A DNA stretch of 64,000 nt from Pieris napi (taxonomy: Eukaryota > Arthropoda > Insecta > Lepidoptera > Pieridae): NCBI RefSeq assembly GCF_905475465.1, contig NC_062249.1, positions 3,422,501 through 3,486,500 on the forward strand. The letters are read 5' to 3'. The notes beneath the pieces were generated by a model, which did no database searches, was not told where the DNA came from, and saw only the letters and a list, made by a program, of their open reading frames with translations. The position numbers and the translations under genes are program-made. Positions 20,250-32,839 of the stretch are shown here, piece after piece (position 1 is the stretch's first letter; the number at the start of each line of letters is the position of its first letter).

Positions 20250-23040
20250 CTAAAAATGCAGGGAAAAAGCTAATGATTTACTTATTAAAATTAAAAGCAG
20301 GACTAGGTCTGAAGTTTTGCATCGATTTGTGTAAGTGCATGACAGTTAGTGACCTATTTTCGTAAGAGCTCGAAAATACAAGGTTTGGCACAAAACGTGT
20401 GGTATGCAATTAAAATTTTACAAACTTTTTTAGATGGTAACAATGTTAAAAATCTAAATGCAGGAAATCCATCTTGATTGCAATTTTTCTATAGGTAATA
20501 AAATACATATAGCTAAAGGCGGTATGTGTTTAAAGCTCGAAGCTTTCATAAATAAGAAAGTGAGTCTATTAATATGCTTTAAGCTGCTAACAGCTTTAAA
20601 TATATAACGTTATCTTGCAAGGTATATCGAAATCCTACGAAGGCATCTGCTAAAATTTGCAATAGGATTAGAAAACCATACTACTGTTTTTATGATATAG
20701 GATTATTAAAACACCAAGCCGCTTCATCCAGTTATGGTACAAGTTACATCTTGATACGTCTAACTGAATTACTTGCCAGAAGCCAGAGCGGTTAATAAAA
20801 TACAATTGGTTTCATGCTATAAACCAATATTTGAAACAATTTATTCAAAAGGTTATGCACATTGGATCTCATGTGAAGAGCTTTCTTTGTCTTTGTCGTG
20901 AAGCGTCTCTATGATACTTAACAAGTTTAAGAACTTAAGTGTTAGTGAAGTTTGAAAACATACTTTTATAATCTTGGGAATTGAAAATGATTGGCGAAAT
21001 ATATTCCATTTCATTCATTTTTAAAGATTTATTTAGGGAGATAGTTACATATGTGACATTACTAAATAGGAAATACACTGCGTTTATCTTTTGTGTGACC
21101 AAGGTTATATTGAATCTCTAAATAACACAGCAATGATTTCTTCTGTTCCATAACTTTGTCTAGTTCGGTTCAAAGATAATTTATTTCTCAAAGAATTACA
21201 TTCACTAAATGAGGAATTTTAGAGGTTAGTAATGTACATCGTTTTGAAACTATTTAAAAATGAGCTATATAAAATAAATATATTGGTTGCTAAGAATATG
21301 TGCAATATTTTTTTACTAAAGTACAGGTAGGTCGCATCTATGTTACAACACGCACTGTGTCACTAATGAATAATTGTAATATTTCTTAGACGCCCGTTCA
21401 CAGATATAAAGATAGTAGTAGAAGTAATTTTTTTATGTTTTGTAAATACATATTAATGCTATTACTTTATATCGAACTTTTACGATTTTTTATATTACCA
21501 TAACTAAACATATCAATTATGCCAATAACATAAGTATCGCCTGAATATTTTGTTAATTACGTTAATTTATATGATTATCTATTTTTGTATATAATGTAGT
21601 AATGTTTTTAATTATTATTTCCAATTAGTTTAGACGTCTAAAATGTAATATACGGTATTAAGTGAAAACATATTTGTGGCGATCATTAACTTCTATTGAA
21701 CGACCTCCTATAAAACAACGAATGCAGAATAGGTAATTTAAAGCCAAGAATAATATGCATACAACGAAGAATAGAATATAGGGAAGTAGGTCTATGGGCG
21801 ACCTCTAGGTATCTTATATTGATCCATAAAGCCGAGTTCACTTTATGTTGAAGGTATCGATTTAATTGACTGTTATCAATTCAAACTATTCACAACAGTT
21901 TAAATGATAATAAATCAGAAAGAATCGATTGAATCATAAATTTTAAACCATTCTGGTAATTGTTGAGCCATAGCGGGTCACTTTAAATGCGGGCTATTAA
22001 AGATATAGCTCCATAATCGCAGAGAGAGTTTTATCTATGCTCCATATCACTCGAAAGGGTGTTTCCTATGCTAATGTATGTAAAAAGCATTTGTTAATGT
22101 TACGTATTGAAGTTGGTAACTCGGGAACTTTTGTTACGGGTTACAAAGACTGCCCATAAGAAATATTAATTTAAAGAAAGCTAATAGTAAAATTCGTGCT
22201 AGAAACCGCGAGGGTAGGTTAAAAAAAGGGGTTGCAACCCTCGATATTATTGCGTGGTTTCGTGACGATCAAACAAAAGATTTGACTCATTTTAGGTTCA
22301 ATACTCATTATGAAACCTACTAATAAATTAGTTAACCTGAAAAATAAATTAGTTGAAAATCTTTAAAACTTGCCTCGAAATTAATGAAATTGTTTACGCA
22401 TTCAATATAAATACAAATAAAGTTCTACGTAATGGTTTTTAATAATGGTCTTTGGATTTGTAAATTAAACTATTCTTTATGAATTATTTATGTAATCTGA
22501 TACGTCGAAAGAAACGAAACGTCGTACGAAAAGTTAAATCCCATCAAATTACGTCGAGTGTGTGCATATGCCGATAGCACTATAAAGATCTACAATTTAT
22601 GGATATCAAGATGTCATCTTGCTATTAAATCGAGTCGTAGACTTTCTATTAGAAGAAGCGACTGTTGGTGGCAAAGCAATACACTTTATATATAAAATCA
22701 ACAATTCGTATCAAATACTGTACGTATTTAGGGTACGAATACGGGGCGCTATTATAGTTTAAAAGAGATCAGTTTTATTAATAAGCAAAAAACCTTAATG
22801 TTATCAGTTAACAATTATTATATACCGGGATGACGTTTGTCGTCTAAAGGTAGGCGATATCGATCGCGTGGCCCGCGGCTAGAACAAAAGAGCCTTCCCA
22901 GCTATGGCGCGATTTAACTGGCAACAGGTTGTAATTTTTTCAAATAGCGATAACATTCTATTTTCAAAAAATATTACGATCTTGTTACAGATAATATAAG
23001 TATTGTCTATAAAACAGATGACGATATGAAAAACAATATC
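20250..23040. other. Noncoding AT-rich stretch
   Basis: I see no exon, RNA gene or identifiable repeat here. A slightly GC-richer patch at 22850-22925 (GCGTGGCCCGCGGCTAG) stands out but cannot be assigned. Confidence 0.4.
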
Positions 23041-23055
23041 TGAAGCACAAAGGTA

Positions 23056-23310
23056 GGGGCCTCATAGCCTAGCGGTCTTATTAAGTGGCAGCTAGGTGAG
23101 GGGTACCGGGTTCGATTCCCGGTTCGAGGGCAATTTTTAATTTAATTTAAATTTGTTCTCGGACTTTGGGAGGGTTGTGCGGTACTGGGCGAGTGCTTAA
23201 ACCGTACATGGAGGACACGGTCGAATTTCTGAAGGCAAGCACGAATTATATAAAAAAATCTTATACTTGACGCTGGCTAATGCACAAACCGTACCAGAGC
23301 CATAAAAAAA
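23056..23310 (+). mobile_element. tRNA-derived SINE, family A (copy 2)
   Basis: Full-length: box A CATAGCCTAGCGGTCTTATT, box B GGTTCGATTCCCGGTTCGAG, body and tail GAGCCATAAAAAAAA. Probable target-site duplication AGCACAAAGGTA (23044-23055) and AGCACAAAAGTA (23311-23322), one mismatch. Its good preservation suggests a fairly young insertion. Confidence 0.85.
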
Positions 23311-23567
23311 AGCACAAAAGTAATTTTACGAATATTATCAAATTCCATAACACCAATAAAAAAATAAGAAAATGTTATAGAAACAAATGACATACAAAAT
23401 CAGCACGTTCTAAGTTATTATTAAGTTTTTTTAAGAAAATTCACAACGTTAAGATTAAAAGCCCAGGAACTTTCCCCGTAATATAGATATTACATTTTCT
23501 TCAAATTTCAGCCAATTCAAGCTTCAATTTTGTAAAGTAAAATATAAACGCTTATAACAACTGAGTA

Positions 23568-23989
23568 TAGGGGGGCGTCCATAAATTACGTAAGGTGTTT
23601 AAGGGGGGGAGGGGGTCGAGTCAAATCTCATTTAATCTTACGTTGGAGAGAGGGGGGGTCTCGGCATATATCACGCAATTATTTTTTTTTAAATAGGAAG
23701 ATGGTTGACCCTAAAGGCCATCTCTGCAACTTCCCGCTAACTCCATACCTAAACGCTCAACATTTCACTTATTTCGTTTTAGTCGTAAATAAAAGCACGA
23801 AGCAAATTTTTACTTTTTTCAATAACAATCCAACGCGTTTACGTAAGGAAACCACATTTTGAAAAATCTCACGTGAGATTGGGGGTTGGGGGAGGGGGTT
23901 GAATAAAATCTCACGACATCTCACCAGGGGGGGAGGGGGGTACAGAAAATTTAAAAAAACACCTCTCGTAATTTATGGACGCCCCCTAG
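23568..23989. mobile_element. MITE with GGGGGCGTCCATAAATTACG ends
   Basis: Element 23571-23986 (416 bp) with 20-bp terminal inverted repeats and TAG on both sides. A 3-bp duplication suggests PIF/Harbinger. Many G-runs (up to seven) inside. No coding capacity. Confidence 0.75.
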
Positions 23990-23999
23990 GTTATATTTA

Positions 24000-26210
24000 A
24001 ATTGCCATCCATTTTTTAATACTTTCTTTAAATATGTCTTAGTTAAAATTACTCCTGTTCATAAATATTTTGCTAAAATACCGGAAGCTGGTTCCTTTGT
24101 ATGTGCCAGTGAAGTACTTTACGTATGTTATGGTTTACTTCAAACCCGGTATGTAAAATAATTATTTTACTTACAAATTATACAAATATATGCTTCCTGC
24201 TCAGCTTTTCGTCGCTACAATTATTGAGCTTTTAGGTCGTGTCTTATATGATCGACATAAAAGAGTAGATTTATATGTATGTGAGTGAGGATAACAATAC
24301 TTCAGATTTTTTTAAAACTACACGGTATCATTTAGATCTTCAGGGACTTTTTTGATTACGGTACAGATAGTAGAGGAAAATTCATTTGTAGAACCATCGG
24401 TGGGCCATCCTTCAATTGAATCCTTTGAATTGAACATATTTTGAATAGATAGAGAATAGATTTTATAAGATTGAACTTAAAGTGTAAAATTGTACGAGTC
24501 GTAATAATCATAAGTTATTGTATTAATGATGTGCATACTCGATTGCCAAGTTATCTGAAATATCTTTATGACTACATAATTTTATATATAGATATACTTT
24601 AACCAGCATCAAAGTATATTAACCATTCAACAGAGCCCTCATCTAACAAAACACGCTAACAATGTTTATATTACACGTTGATGTCTATTTTTCTTAAACT
24701 TTATTAGCTAACATTGAAAAACGCTGTCATAAAATGTTTTACGGACAGGTTAATTTGCGAACGTATTATTTGACTAGTTTTGAATTTAGAAGGTCTATTT
24801 TAAAATAGTTTGCATCCTTTTTTTAACTTAGAATATATTATAATACTTTTATAATCTATGGTTACGTTTAGATATTGCATATTGTTTATCTGTAATGTTA
24901 CATTCCAAGTTACATCTAATTTTACATGAATTTTTTTAATAACCTTGAAAAATAAACCCATCTTGATGGGCATATTTACATTAAAACATTCTATGAATTC
25001 AGCGTCTTGACCGGATATAATTTTTCATTAAGTTTCCTGCTGTCGCCTTATGTAATGACAAGAATATTACTGCTAATTTTAAACTTCCCCTGTGTCTTTT
25101 GGACATCTCCTAGAGTTCTGTGCCGAACATAACTGATTATGACTGACTTCAAACAAATGAGGCAAGAGAAAAATATTTTTTTCAATGGTATAATAAACAT
25201 AAAAATATATGGCATCTTAAGGCATTCCCAAAAATATTATTTAATACAAATTTATTCTGTGTCTGTGCCGCAATAGTTTCTTTAGTTAAGATTATTCTGT
25301 CGTAATGAGGTGACAATTGTCAAAATCACCAAGCAGTTTTCGTGGTTTAATTACAGCTGTAAATAGCTTCATCAAACGCACGAATACGAGCACCGAATGG
25401 CCCAATCTCGTTAGAATTCCACATGACTTGCCAACTCCATATTGTTTACTTCACGCATTATATCAAGGTTAAATATTTTTTATCATTCCGCGGAAGCGCC
25501 ATCATTTTTGAATTACGAAAATAACCTTTCTCTACTTTACATCTGTTGTATAATTATTACAACTGTTATATGCGAACGATGAATGTACATTGAAGACGTT
25601 TAACGACCGCTTTTTATACTCAAACCCAATCCAATTTTTACTACTAGAGATTGATATTTTTTTTTCATTTCTCATAATCTACTTTTCAATAACCGATAGA
25701 TGGATCGATAGTCAATCTGTTTTTGTAAACCCATCTTTGGGAGGACCGATCGGTATTTTTGGATTGACATTTGAATGAAAATGACAGATCGACGCTTTCT
25801 ATAAATTATCTTTGAATTCGACAGATCGAATTTTGACATTTATCAATCTAAATTTGGGATCTTCCCACTTTGACCGATTCACGAATGTTGCGGTGGTGTT
25901 TTGTTTAAATATTTAAATAGAGAATCTTATAATCATATGAACATTTCGATCACCTCAGCCTCTGTCCTCCAAATAAAGAGCCGCTTAACTACTTACGTAG
26001 TTTTGTTAGTAACTCACATGGCGCATAACCCTAAGGTCCTATTAATTCCCAGGAGAATAGTAAATTCATCAACAAAATGGAAGTGGAAAAGTGTGCGGAT
26101 GCCATATAGTAATTGGACTTCAAATCTTGATATTCTGTAGTTGATATAAATTTAATAAAGTATGATATGATATGTACGATACAAATAATATAAGAATTGA
26201 CTTTGACTAA
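24000..26210. other. Noncoding AT-rich stretch
   Basis: No supported exon or RNA gene. Short open frames at 25590-25778 and 25901-26140 have no recognisable domain and look accidental. Confidence 0.4.
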
Positions 26211-26214
26211 TAAT

Positions 26215-26343
26215 GTAAAATGTAAAATTCCTTAAGACAAATTTGCGCGCCATTGTGTGTGGCAGAATATGAGAACTTACGTTTGTACCACCTTACACAT
26301 TTTTGTGCCATATTCTTGCAATAAATAATTATTATTATTATTC
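26215..26343 (+). repeat. Truncated LINE 3' end with (ATT)n tail
   Basis: GTACCACCTTACACATTTTT, GTGCCATATTCTTGCAATAA and a tail of ATT units. I recall this as a common 3' end of a lepidopteran non-LTR element. No coding remains. Confidence 0.5.
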
Positions 26344-26785
26344 TGCTGAATTAAATCAAAAGTAGCTATCTTTTAAATCGTAAGCTATACAAAATTAGCT
26401 TTCAGTAACAAGAGCTACTTACGTAAAAAGAGCTCTGAGATTGCTATTATTGTTTGAAGTGCCAAAAACAAACAAGACTGTCAAAAATATAAACAAATTC
26501 TTGCCTATTACCACCGTGACAGATCTTACACAAAAGTTCTAAAAAGTTTTAACAAAGTTAAGAGTTTAAAGCCGGTTGAGTCGTTCACTAATCGTATTTT
26601 TATTATACTGAGCATCTCTTCTGTTTCAATTCAAACATTTCATAACATTTCAGAGATTTGTTACGAATATTACGATCGTGATGTCAGTAACGTAAACTGT
26701 GCTTATAATAACGTTGAATTATAGCTTTGTGTGTTGGCTTCTAATACGGATACTCGTGATGTTTTAGAAGAATTATATCCACGTA

Positions 26786-27039
26786 ATTTTTTTTTTTGAC
26801 AATTTACACCAATTGACCTAGTCCCATGCTAAGCTGGTGAAGCTTATGGGTACTAAGCAACGGATATACATACATATTATACATAGATAGACCTAACACA
26901 TATAAATACATATTTAAACACCCAAGTCCTAAGCACAACACCAAATACTCATTACATCGATGTTTTGTCTCAGCCGGGGATCGAACCCGGGACCCATGGA
27001 TTCGCAGTCAGGGGTACTAGCCACTAGACCAATGAGTCG
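26786..27039 (-). mobile_element. tRNA-derived SINE, family B (copy 2)
   Basis: Full-length on the minus strand: GACTCATTGGTCTAGTGGCT, TCCCGGGTTCGATCCCCGGC, the shared AT-rich body, AGCTTAGCATGGGACTAGGT and an A-tail of 12. Confidence 0.82.
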
Positions 27040-27044
27040 TCAAA

Positions 27045-28805
27045 ATATGACAAGAGTATGCGCTTGAGAATTGATGGAGTCTTAGATCAGATCACGGAGG
27101 TGGGTCTCACTTTGACACAAATTGTTGGGAAAGAATCATATTACCCCGTTTCGTTATTGTGCCCCTGTTATTTGAAGAAGTATGGTTTTAGGTAAAACTG
27201 CCTTTGTCTCTGTGACACGTGATGCGTACGCCAGATATACCCATGTCTAAGAATAATGAAATTCACTAAGAGCTCGCCCACTGTGTCATTGTATGCCTCC
27301 CTTAGTTATGACAGCGAAAAAAAAAAGTTAATTTGTTGACAATAATTTACCCGTTTACTTAATTATGACTCGTATTTTGTATTTAAAAGGCTATTTTAAT
27401 TCGTTACATGGAGCACCTTCAAAGCACATTCGTCGTTATGGCGTTAAAGTTGTTATCATTCCTTATCTCCTAATGACGTAATACCACGAACACAAGTATT
27501 CCATGGCTCTTCGAAACCACTTCATGTAACGTTAACTAGACATTAGCTTATTTACTTATCACACTATTAAGCTGATATACGATAACTGGACGTAATGATA
27601 AGTTATATATAACCAAACAATAGCGAATGCTGACTAATACAAAATGTGTATTTTACTTATTTTTTTATATATATTAGTAGGATAAGGGAAATTTAAACAA
27701 CAGATAATACAATATGTTTCTTTTTTTTAATGTCTCTGGTTTGAGCACGATGTCAATGTCTGTGGCTCAGAGGAGGTTGTGATATATCAAACTCATTTTA
27801 AATTTGGAAATCTGAGCCAATTTTAAAATTGGAACATGCGAGCCAATTTGGGAGGGATTCAATGTTTGATTCAGTACTTAATCCCAACTTTAGCTTTGAT
27901 CCAATGCGGTAATGCCAATACATCTCAGGGACATCGAAACTTGCATTTTATCTAAGTCAGCCCTGACCCACTTGCTAAGGCTATACTGTTTCAACTTACG
28001 TTTTTCCTCTCAACGTACCGGCTCGTTAACGAGGGACTTTTATTTATTTTATTCAGGGCATAACAACTCTCCTTTTCTATTTATAAACCTTTGGATATTA
28101 CAGGGTATGATGTTTTTAATTGGTGCATTCGAAACTGAGCTTAATTTAAATGTCATGGAAAGTATTAACAAAATTAAAAGTTCCTTAGATTTTAATATGT
28201 TTTGTAAAAAACGAACATTTCAAGTATTTGCCTAATTATTAAAAATGTAGCTTTATATTGTGTAATATAGGGTAATGTTTTTAATACTCGATTGTATTTG
28301 TGTGTATGTAGGTAATAGGCAATAAGTCAGCCCTCCAACGAAACAATTACAATCCTATACTTTGCCAAAAATGGAGCGACCATTATTTACACAAATAGCT
28401 AATTAAGAAAAATTTCCACGACAACCTCCCTAAACAAACGAATTTCCGTAACGACAATGAAAATGGCTATTATGAGCTTCAGAAAACTTAAGCGTAAAAT
28501 GTGAGTAGCGTCGGAAGTGAGGTGCTTGGCGGAGTGCCAGCGGCGCTGTCACTGATGTTAAACGGAATCTTTTTGCTGCAGTTTGCACTTCGATTCGAAT
28601 TTTATGTTACAAAGTTCCACAAAGAATTTTGATGCTAATGACCTTTATTAACTGGAATGCGTAACTTGAAATTAATAAACCGGAGGTATACCGCCAACAA
28701 AAAAGATAGCGGGAAAAGATTGGACATTAGTAGTGGAAGATGAGAGAATAATAGAAGAATTTGGTGGAGGAGGTCGTGTACTAATGTTAAATATAACAAC
28801 ATAAA
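27045..28805. other. Noncoding stretch
   Basis: No supported gene. Bases 28680-28795 contain AAGATAGCGGGAAAAGATTG and purine-rich coding-like sequence that might be a LINE remnant, but the match is too weak to call. Confidence 0.35.
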
Positions 28806-28810
28806 CTTAG

Positions 28811-29045
28811 GGTCTGTTTCACAATGTACGGATAAGTTCTACATAAGTTGCAAATTCGTTATTTATTACTTATTGGTAGGGTAAACACTTTTGCGTTTCA
28901 CGACTGTCAGATAGCGTTATTCGTCACATAAAGTCCATCATAAGTATGAGTCCGATGAAGTGTCAAATAGCACAATTTATCTTCCAAATCATTTATGTGT
29001 TGAATAGCTATTTGGTACTTTATCCATACTTTGTGAAATGTTAAT
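28811..29045. mobile_element. Probable MITE with GTCTGTTTCACAATGTACGG ends
   Basis: Left end GGGTCTGTTTCACAATGTAC then GGATAAG. Right end CTTTATCCATACTTTGTGAA then ATG, a diverged inverted repeat of the left. I recall this end as common in lepidopteran genomes. Target-site duplication not determined. Confidence 0.45.
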
Positions 29046-29060
29046 GTAATCCTTCTTATA

Positions 29061-29141
29061 GTACTCGAACCCATAACACAAGTTTCCCCAGCTTAGCATG
29101 GGACTAAGTCAAATGGTGTAAATTATCTTTAAAAAAAAAAA
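29061..29141 (+). mobile_element. tRNA-derived SINE, family B (copy 3, 5'-truncated)
   Basis: Only the 3' end: ACCCATAACACAAG, AGCTTAGCATGGGACTAAGT and an A-tail. The tRNA-like head is missing. Confidence 0.7.
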
Positions 29142-29624
29142 TAGTTCAGGAAATGAAAAATACTTTTACATATTTTGTAAGATAAAATAACATAGGGCTT
29201 CATATAATAATATATCCCAATATATATTGCAAATAATTAAAAGGCCTTTTTAAATGGAAGTATTTCAATATCAGAAAAGAGCTAAAAAGATATTTTGCAC
29301 GCCGTATGACTAAATTATAAAGGTGGCAGTCTAACCAACCTTCCTAGATATTTTTACTTCCTCTTAATACGATCAGTTTATCAGAACTTAAAATAGCCTA
29401 GTGAGAGTAATTACAATTGCAACATCATTACAGCAGAGCCAAGTTTACGCTTTCTTAGTCAATAATAGCGTACAGGTGACGCGTGGTCTATACTCGGCCA
29501 ATGGTCTGGGGGGATGCCAGTCAGGCTTGCCAACTGGGTCTAGCCACTGCACCAACCTTGCTGCAGTTTATATTTCGCGTAACGTAATTTTAACGACCAA
29601 ATGGTTATTGTTATAAGAAATAAT

Positions 29625-30165
29625 AAAAAAAGTGCGTGCGTACTTCTTTGAAAATTAATTATTACTAAGGTAAAAGCCCCAATAGATGATCATGTACCAG
29701 TATATGATCACTCCATGTATTTGTATATCTATATTCACTGTTTACACACTGTATACGTACTAATGATAATATAAATAAATAAAAAATCTGCGTTTACTGC
29801 ACAAGACGTTATGCGACAGTTCTAATATGTAACTACTAAACGAATACATCAACCAATAGCGTGTATTTTTTCTCTACCTCCCTTATTCTCTCTCTCTCAA
29901 TCTTTCTCACTAAAGCTCTCTCCCACCTCTCGCTCCATGGCACTGTGCGTGATGCGACGTTCGCTCTGTCTCACTCTCTTTCTCGATCTTTCTCACTTGC
30001 TTCAATCAAATAGCCATGGAGTGAGAGTAGGGATACTCTCGCTCCATGGCTATTTGATTCATGCTACGTTCACCCTTTCTCACTCTCTCTCAATCGGTCT
30101 CAATTGCGCTCTCTCTTTTTTTCGACGAAAACGCTGCACATCTTCGTGACGCTAATATTATTATT
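29625..30165 (+). repeat. Unclassified interspersed repeat, GTGCGTGCGTAC family (copy 3)
   Basis: Head AAAAAGTGCGTGCGTACTTC, then a CT-rich block with TCTCAATCGGTCTCAATTGC that matches the minus strand near 1110. Contains a 56-bp hairpin at 30004-30059. No coding. Boundaries approximate. Confidence 0.45.
30004..30059. repeat. Hairpin with 26-bp arms and 4-base loop
   Basis: Left arm AATCAAATAGCCATGGAGTG then AGAGTA; the right arm is its reverse complement with one mismatch; loop GGGA. Lies inside the CT-rich repeat. Confidence 0.9.
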
Positions 30166-30528
30166 ATTGCGTTTCATCAGGAATAAACATTGCAAGTATT
30201 TTTTAATAGTTCATAATGTAGCTTTTCGTTTCCAAAACAAATGTATTAAATCCGAAAACAAGGTAACTAGTTTCGTAATATAAGAAATAGAGGTTTAATA
30301 CTCAATAATTTATAATAATTAGCACGTGCTATAGTGAAGGCAAACGTCGTGAGAAAACCAGCATGTCGCAAACCTAAAAATCGATGTCATGAGTCAGACA
30401 CAGAAAGAAGTCTTATCACTTTAAAATAAAAATGACCGAGAAACGAATTCAATTTGAGGCCTAGATTCATTGAGTTTCACTGTATTATTTTTCATGAATA
30501 ATTAACCGTGTAATTAAATATAAATTAA

Positions 30529-30765
30529 GGGCCTCATAGCCAAGCGGTCTTATTAAGTGGCAGTTAGGTGAGGGGTACCGGGTTCGATTCCCGGTTCGAG
30601 GGCAAGTTTTAAATTAATTTAAATTTGTCCTCGGCCTTTGGGTTGTGCGGTACCGGGCGAGTGCCTAAACCGTACATGGAGGACACGGTCAAATTTCTAA
30701 AGACAAGCACGAATTATAACAAATCCTATACCCTATATATATATATAAGCCATTAAAAAAAAAAT
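30529..30765 (+). mobile_element. tRNA-derived SINE, family A (copy 3)
   Basis: Box A CATAGCCAAGCGGTCTTATT, box B GGTTCGATTCCCGGTTCGAG, the family body, and a modified 3' end with a short (TA)n before GCCATTAAAAAAAAAA. Slightly shorter body than the copy at 23056. Confidence 0.8.
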
Positions 30766-30784
30766 AGATGTTTAATTTTAGTTT

Positions 30785-30905
30785 TTTTTAATTAACTGGA
30801 CAGGACAACAACTGGCGGGCTCACCTAATGTTAAGTGATACCACCGACCATGGACACATTGCCAGAAGGCTTGCAAATATGTTGCCGGTCTTTTAGAATT
30901 GATAC
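30785..30905 (-). repeat. LINE 3' end fragment, GGCCGGCAACGCAC-type (copy 1)
   Basis: The minus strand reads ACCGGCAACATATTTGC, AGCCTTCTGGCAATGTGTCC, ATGGTCGGTGGTATCACTTA and GGTGAGCCCGCCAGTTG. Same family as 38125 and 41664, a motif I recognise as frequent in lepidopteran genomes. Confidence 0.55.
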
Positions 30906-30984
30906 GCTCTTTTCTTGTTTCTTAGTCTGTTCTTCAAATTTTATTTCCTTTGGAGTAGTGGCTCTTGGACCTTTTCTCTCGTGG

Positions 30985-31150
30985 GGTCAACTGCACGGTA
31001 ATTAAAGATTTAAGTTGGCTCTTACCAGGGAGTACCGGTGACCCCAGAGCTAGTGTTTTCCTCGAACGAATATGTATCTCAATACAGCGAGGATATACTG
31101 CCAGCATTAAAAGTACAGGCCACAGGGACCTAACTTTTAATGTTTATTTT
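30985..31150 (+). pseudogene. LINE C-terminal domain remnant (copy 1)
   Basis: Reads STGDPRASVFLERICISI then QRGYTASI. This matches the GDRRxGSYLxQRISLAIQRG segment at 47890-47970 and its relative at 44010-44120. The segment is found after the reverse transcriptase in several invertebrate LINE families. Only about 35 residues. Confidence 0.5.
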
Positions 31151-31267
31151 GGTTTTCTATTTTTAATTATTACTATGAAGGTTAAGAGAAAGATAAATTA
31201 GCGTCTTTTATCAATTAAATACATGGTTAGTTAGTTAATTAATGTATTTTTACACGCTTTATATTAG

Positions 31268-31600
31268 CTTCACCTATATGTATGTATGTAACCGACTCCT
31301 TCGGACTCGATTTTGACCCACTTTAAACGGACAGATTTTATTCAAATTTTGCGCTCCTGTCAAAGATCGATGACAATGCAGTAATCCGAAAAAAAAAATT
31401 AAAAAAAATTTACTAAAAAATAAATAATAGTTTAAAAAAACTAAAAAACACGCTTTTAAAGCACATCAAACTAAAATGTGAAAAATAATTCCTAATTTAG
31501 GCTGAAAATGGTAATGAACAAAAAATACTGGTATTATTGTGAAAAAGCGTGGGGAGCTCTATGCCATATTTTTCGTCTATAGAGCAACTATGTATGTTTA
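31268..31600 (+). repeat. Interspersed repeat starting ACCGACTCCTTCGGACTCGA
   Basis: Contains TTTTGACCCACTTTAAACGG, ATCGATGACAATGCAGTAAT and ACGCTTTTAAAGCACATCAA blocks that I recall from a widespread lepidopteran noncoding repeat. Class not determined. Confidence 0.4.
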
Positions 31601-31999
31601 TAACTCTATAAATGTTTATTGTTGTTTTTTAATCTCTTCTTCGTTTTACATAATTAAATATTAACAAAACCTCAAACATTGGATAGGGATAGACATCATT
31701 ATTTATACTATAGGTTAGCTTGTCTAAAGATCTGTATTTATTTCTGTTTTCTTTATAGGCATATCTGTTAGTTACGTTAGCTTACTATGACTGATATATA
31801 ACGTAGATTTTTGACATTCGCCATATGAAAATATAATGATCACGCCCATCCATCCAAAAAGAATCCATCATTTTTGTTGTGCATCAACTGAGGTTTCCAC
31901 GCTCCTTCTTGCGGTTGAGCGCCCCCACTAACGATGCTGACAAATAATAATAATAACGCCACTTTAATCCCATACTATAAAAATTACAAATCAGATAGG

Positions 32000-32185
32000 T
32001 ATTAGTTTGTAGGGTTAAGGCCTCCTCCTAAACTTTCCATTTCTCTCTGTTCTTTGCTTTCCTCAGAAACCTTTTTGATGTCGTTAGCCCATCGAGTTTG
32101 TGGTCTTCCCATGTATTTACTAAGAGGTACTGAGGTAAACAAAAATACGATTTTACGTATTCTTTTTGTTTTAACAAGTTCCAGT
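32000..32185 (-). pseudogene. RTE-type LINE C-terminal fragment
   Basis: The minus strand reads MGRPQTRWANDIKKV and then a degraded end. GRPQTRWxDDIKKV is the hallmark close to the C-terminus of insect RTE open reading frames. Confidence 0.65.
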
Positions 32186-32649
32186 GACAAAAATTTGTCA
32201 TAGTTAAAAATATATATAGATTAGTGATTTAGTCTGGTAGCGCAGAATTTGATCCGACCTCGCTCTTCAACGTTATTTCGGTCCCTGATATTTTATTCAT
32301 TATAACTGAAGGTCTCACAGACTCGAAATTGTTCGGAGTAACGTGATTCAATCAGGCTGGTGATACAGGGTCAAAGCACTGACTAATAATTCATTGTAAA
32401 AAAGTATTATAACATAATGTAAAGAGATTGGTTTTTTCTATCGTCCATTTTCAGTTTAAGTTATTATTAAGAAATTCACTTAAATCTTTTGTATAATTAC
32501 AACACTGAGATGTTTATGTTCTATCAACTATAAAGAGTAATCATTTACACGATACTCTAACATGCAACGAACATAATATAAAGCTAATGAAAACTCCCAT
32601 ATGCAAATTTCTCATTTATTTCATATTTAATAAACATCAATCGCTATAG

Positions 32650-32835
32650 CCCCTAGTGGGCCTTCTTGCGTGCGTCCAACTTCGAACAGCTATTGTTTCG
32701 AGGTCCTTGACAACTCCATCCCACAAACGCGGCCTCGCTCTACTGGGTTTTCTCTTGTTACCAGGTTGTGAGTTCAGTTCAGGGGTTGGTTATTTCGGTA
32801 CACATGTCCCAATCCGTTGAGCCTGTTGCATTTTA
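32650..32835 (-). pseudogene. LINE C-terminal fragment
   Basis: The minus strand reads RIGTCVPK then KRKPSRARPRLWDGVVKDLE. This resembles the RxRGRPRxRWxDxVxxDL end of several non-LTR retrotransposons. Stops present. Confidence 0.5.
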
Positions 32836-32839
32836 AAAT

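Noticed and set aside
25590..26140. Two short plus-strand open frames as a possible small gene
   Set aside because: No domain, no splice consistency, and composition equal to the background.
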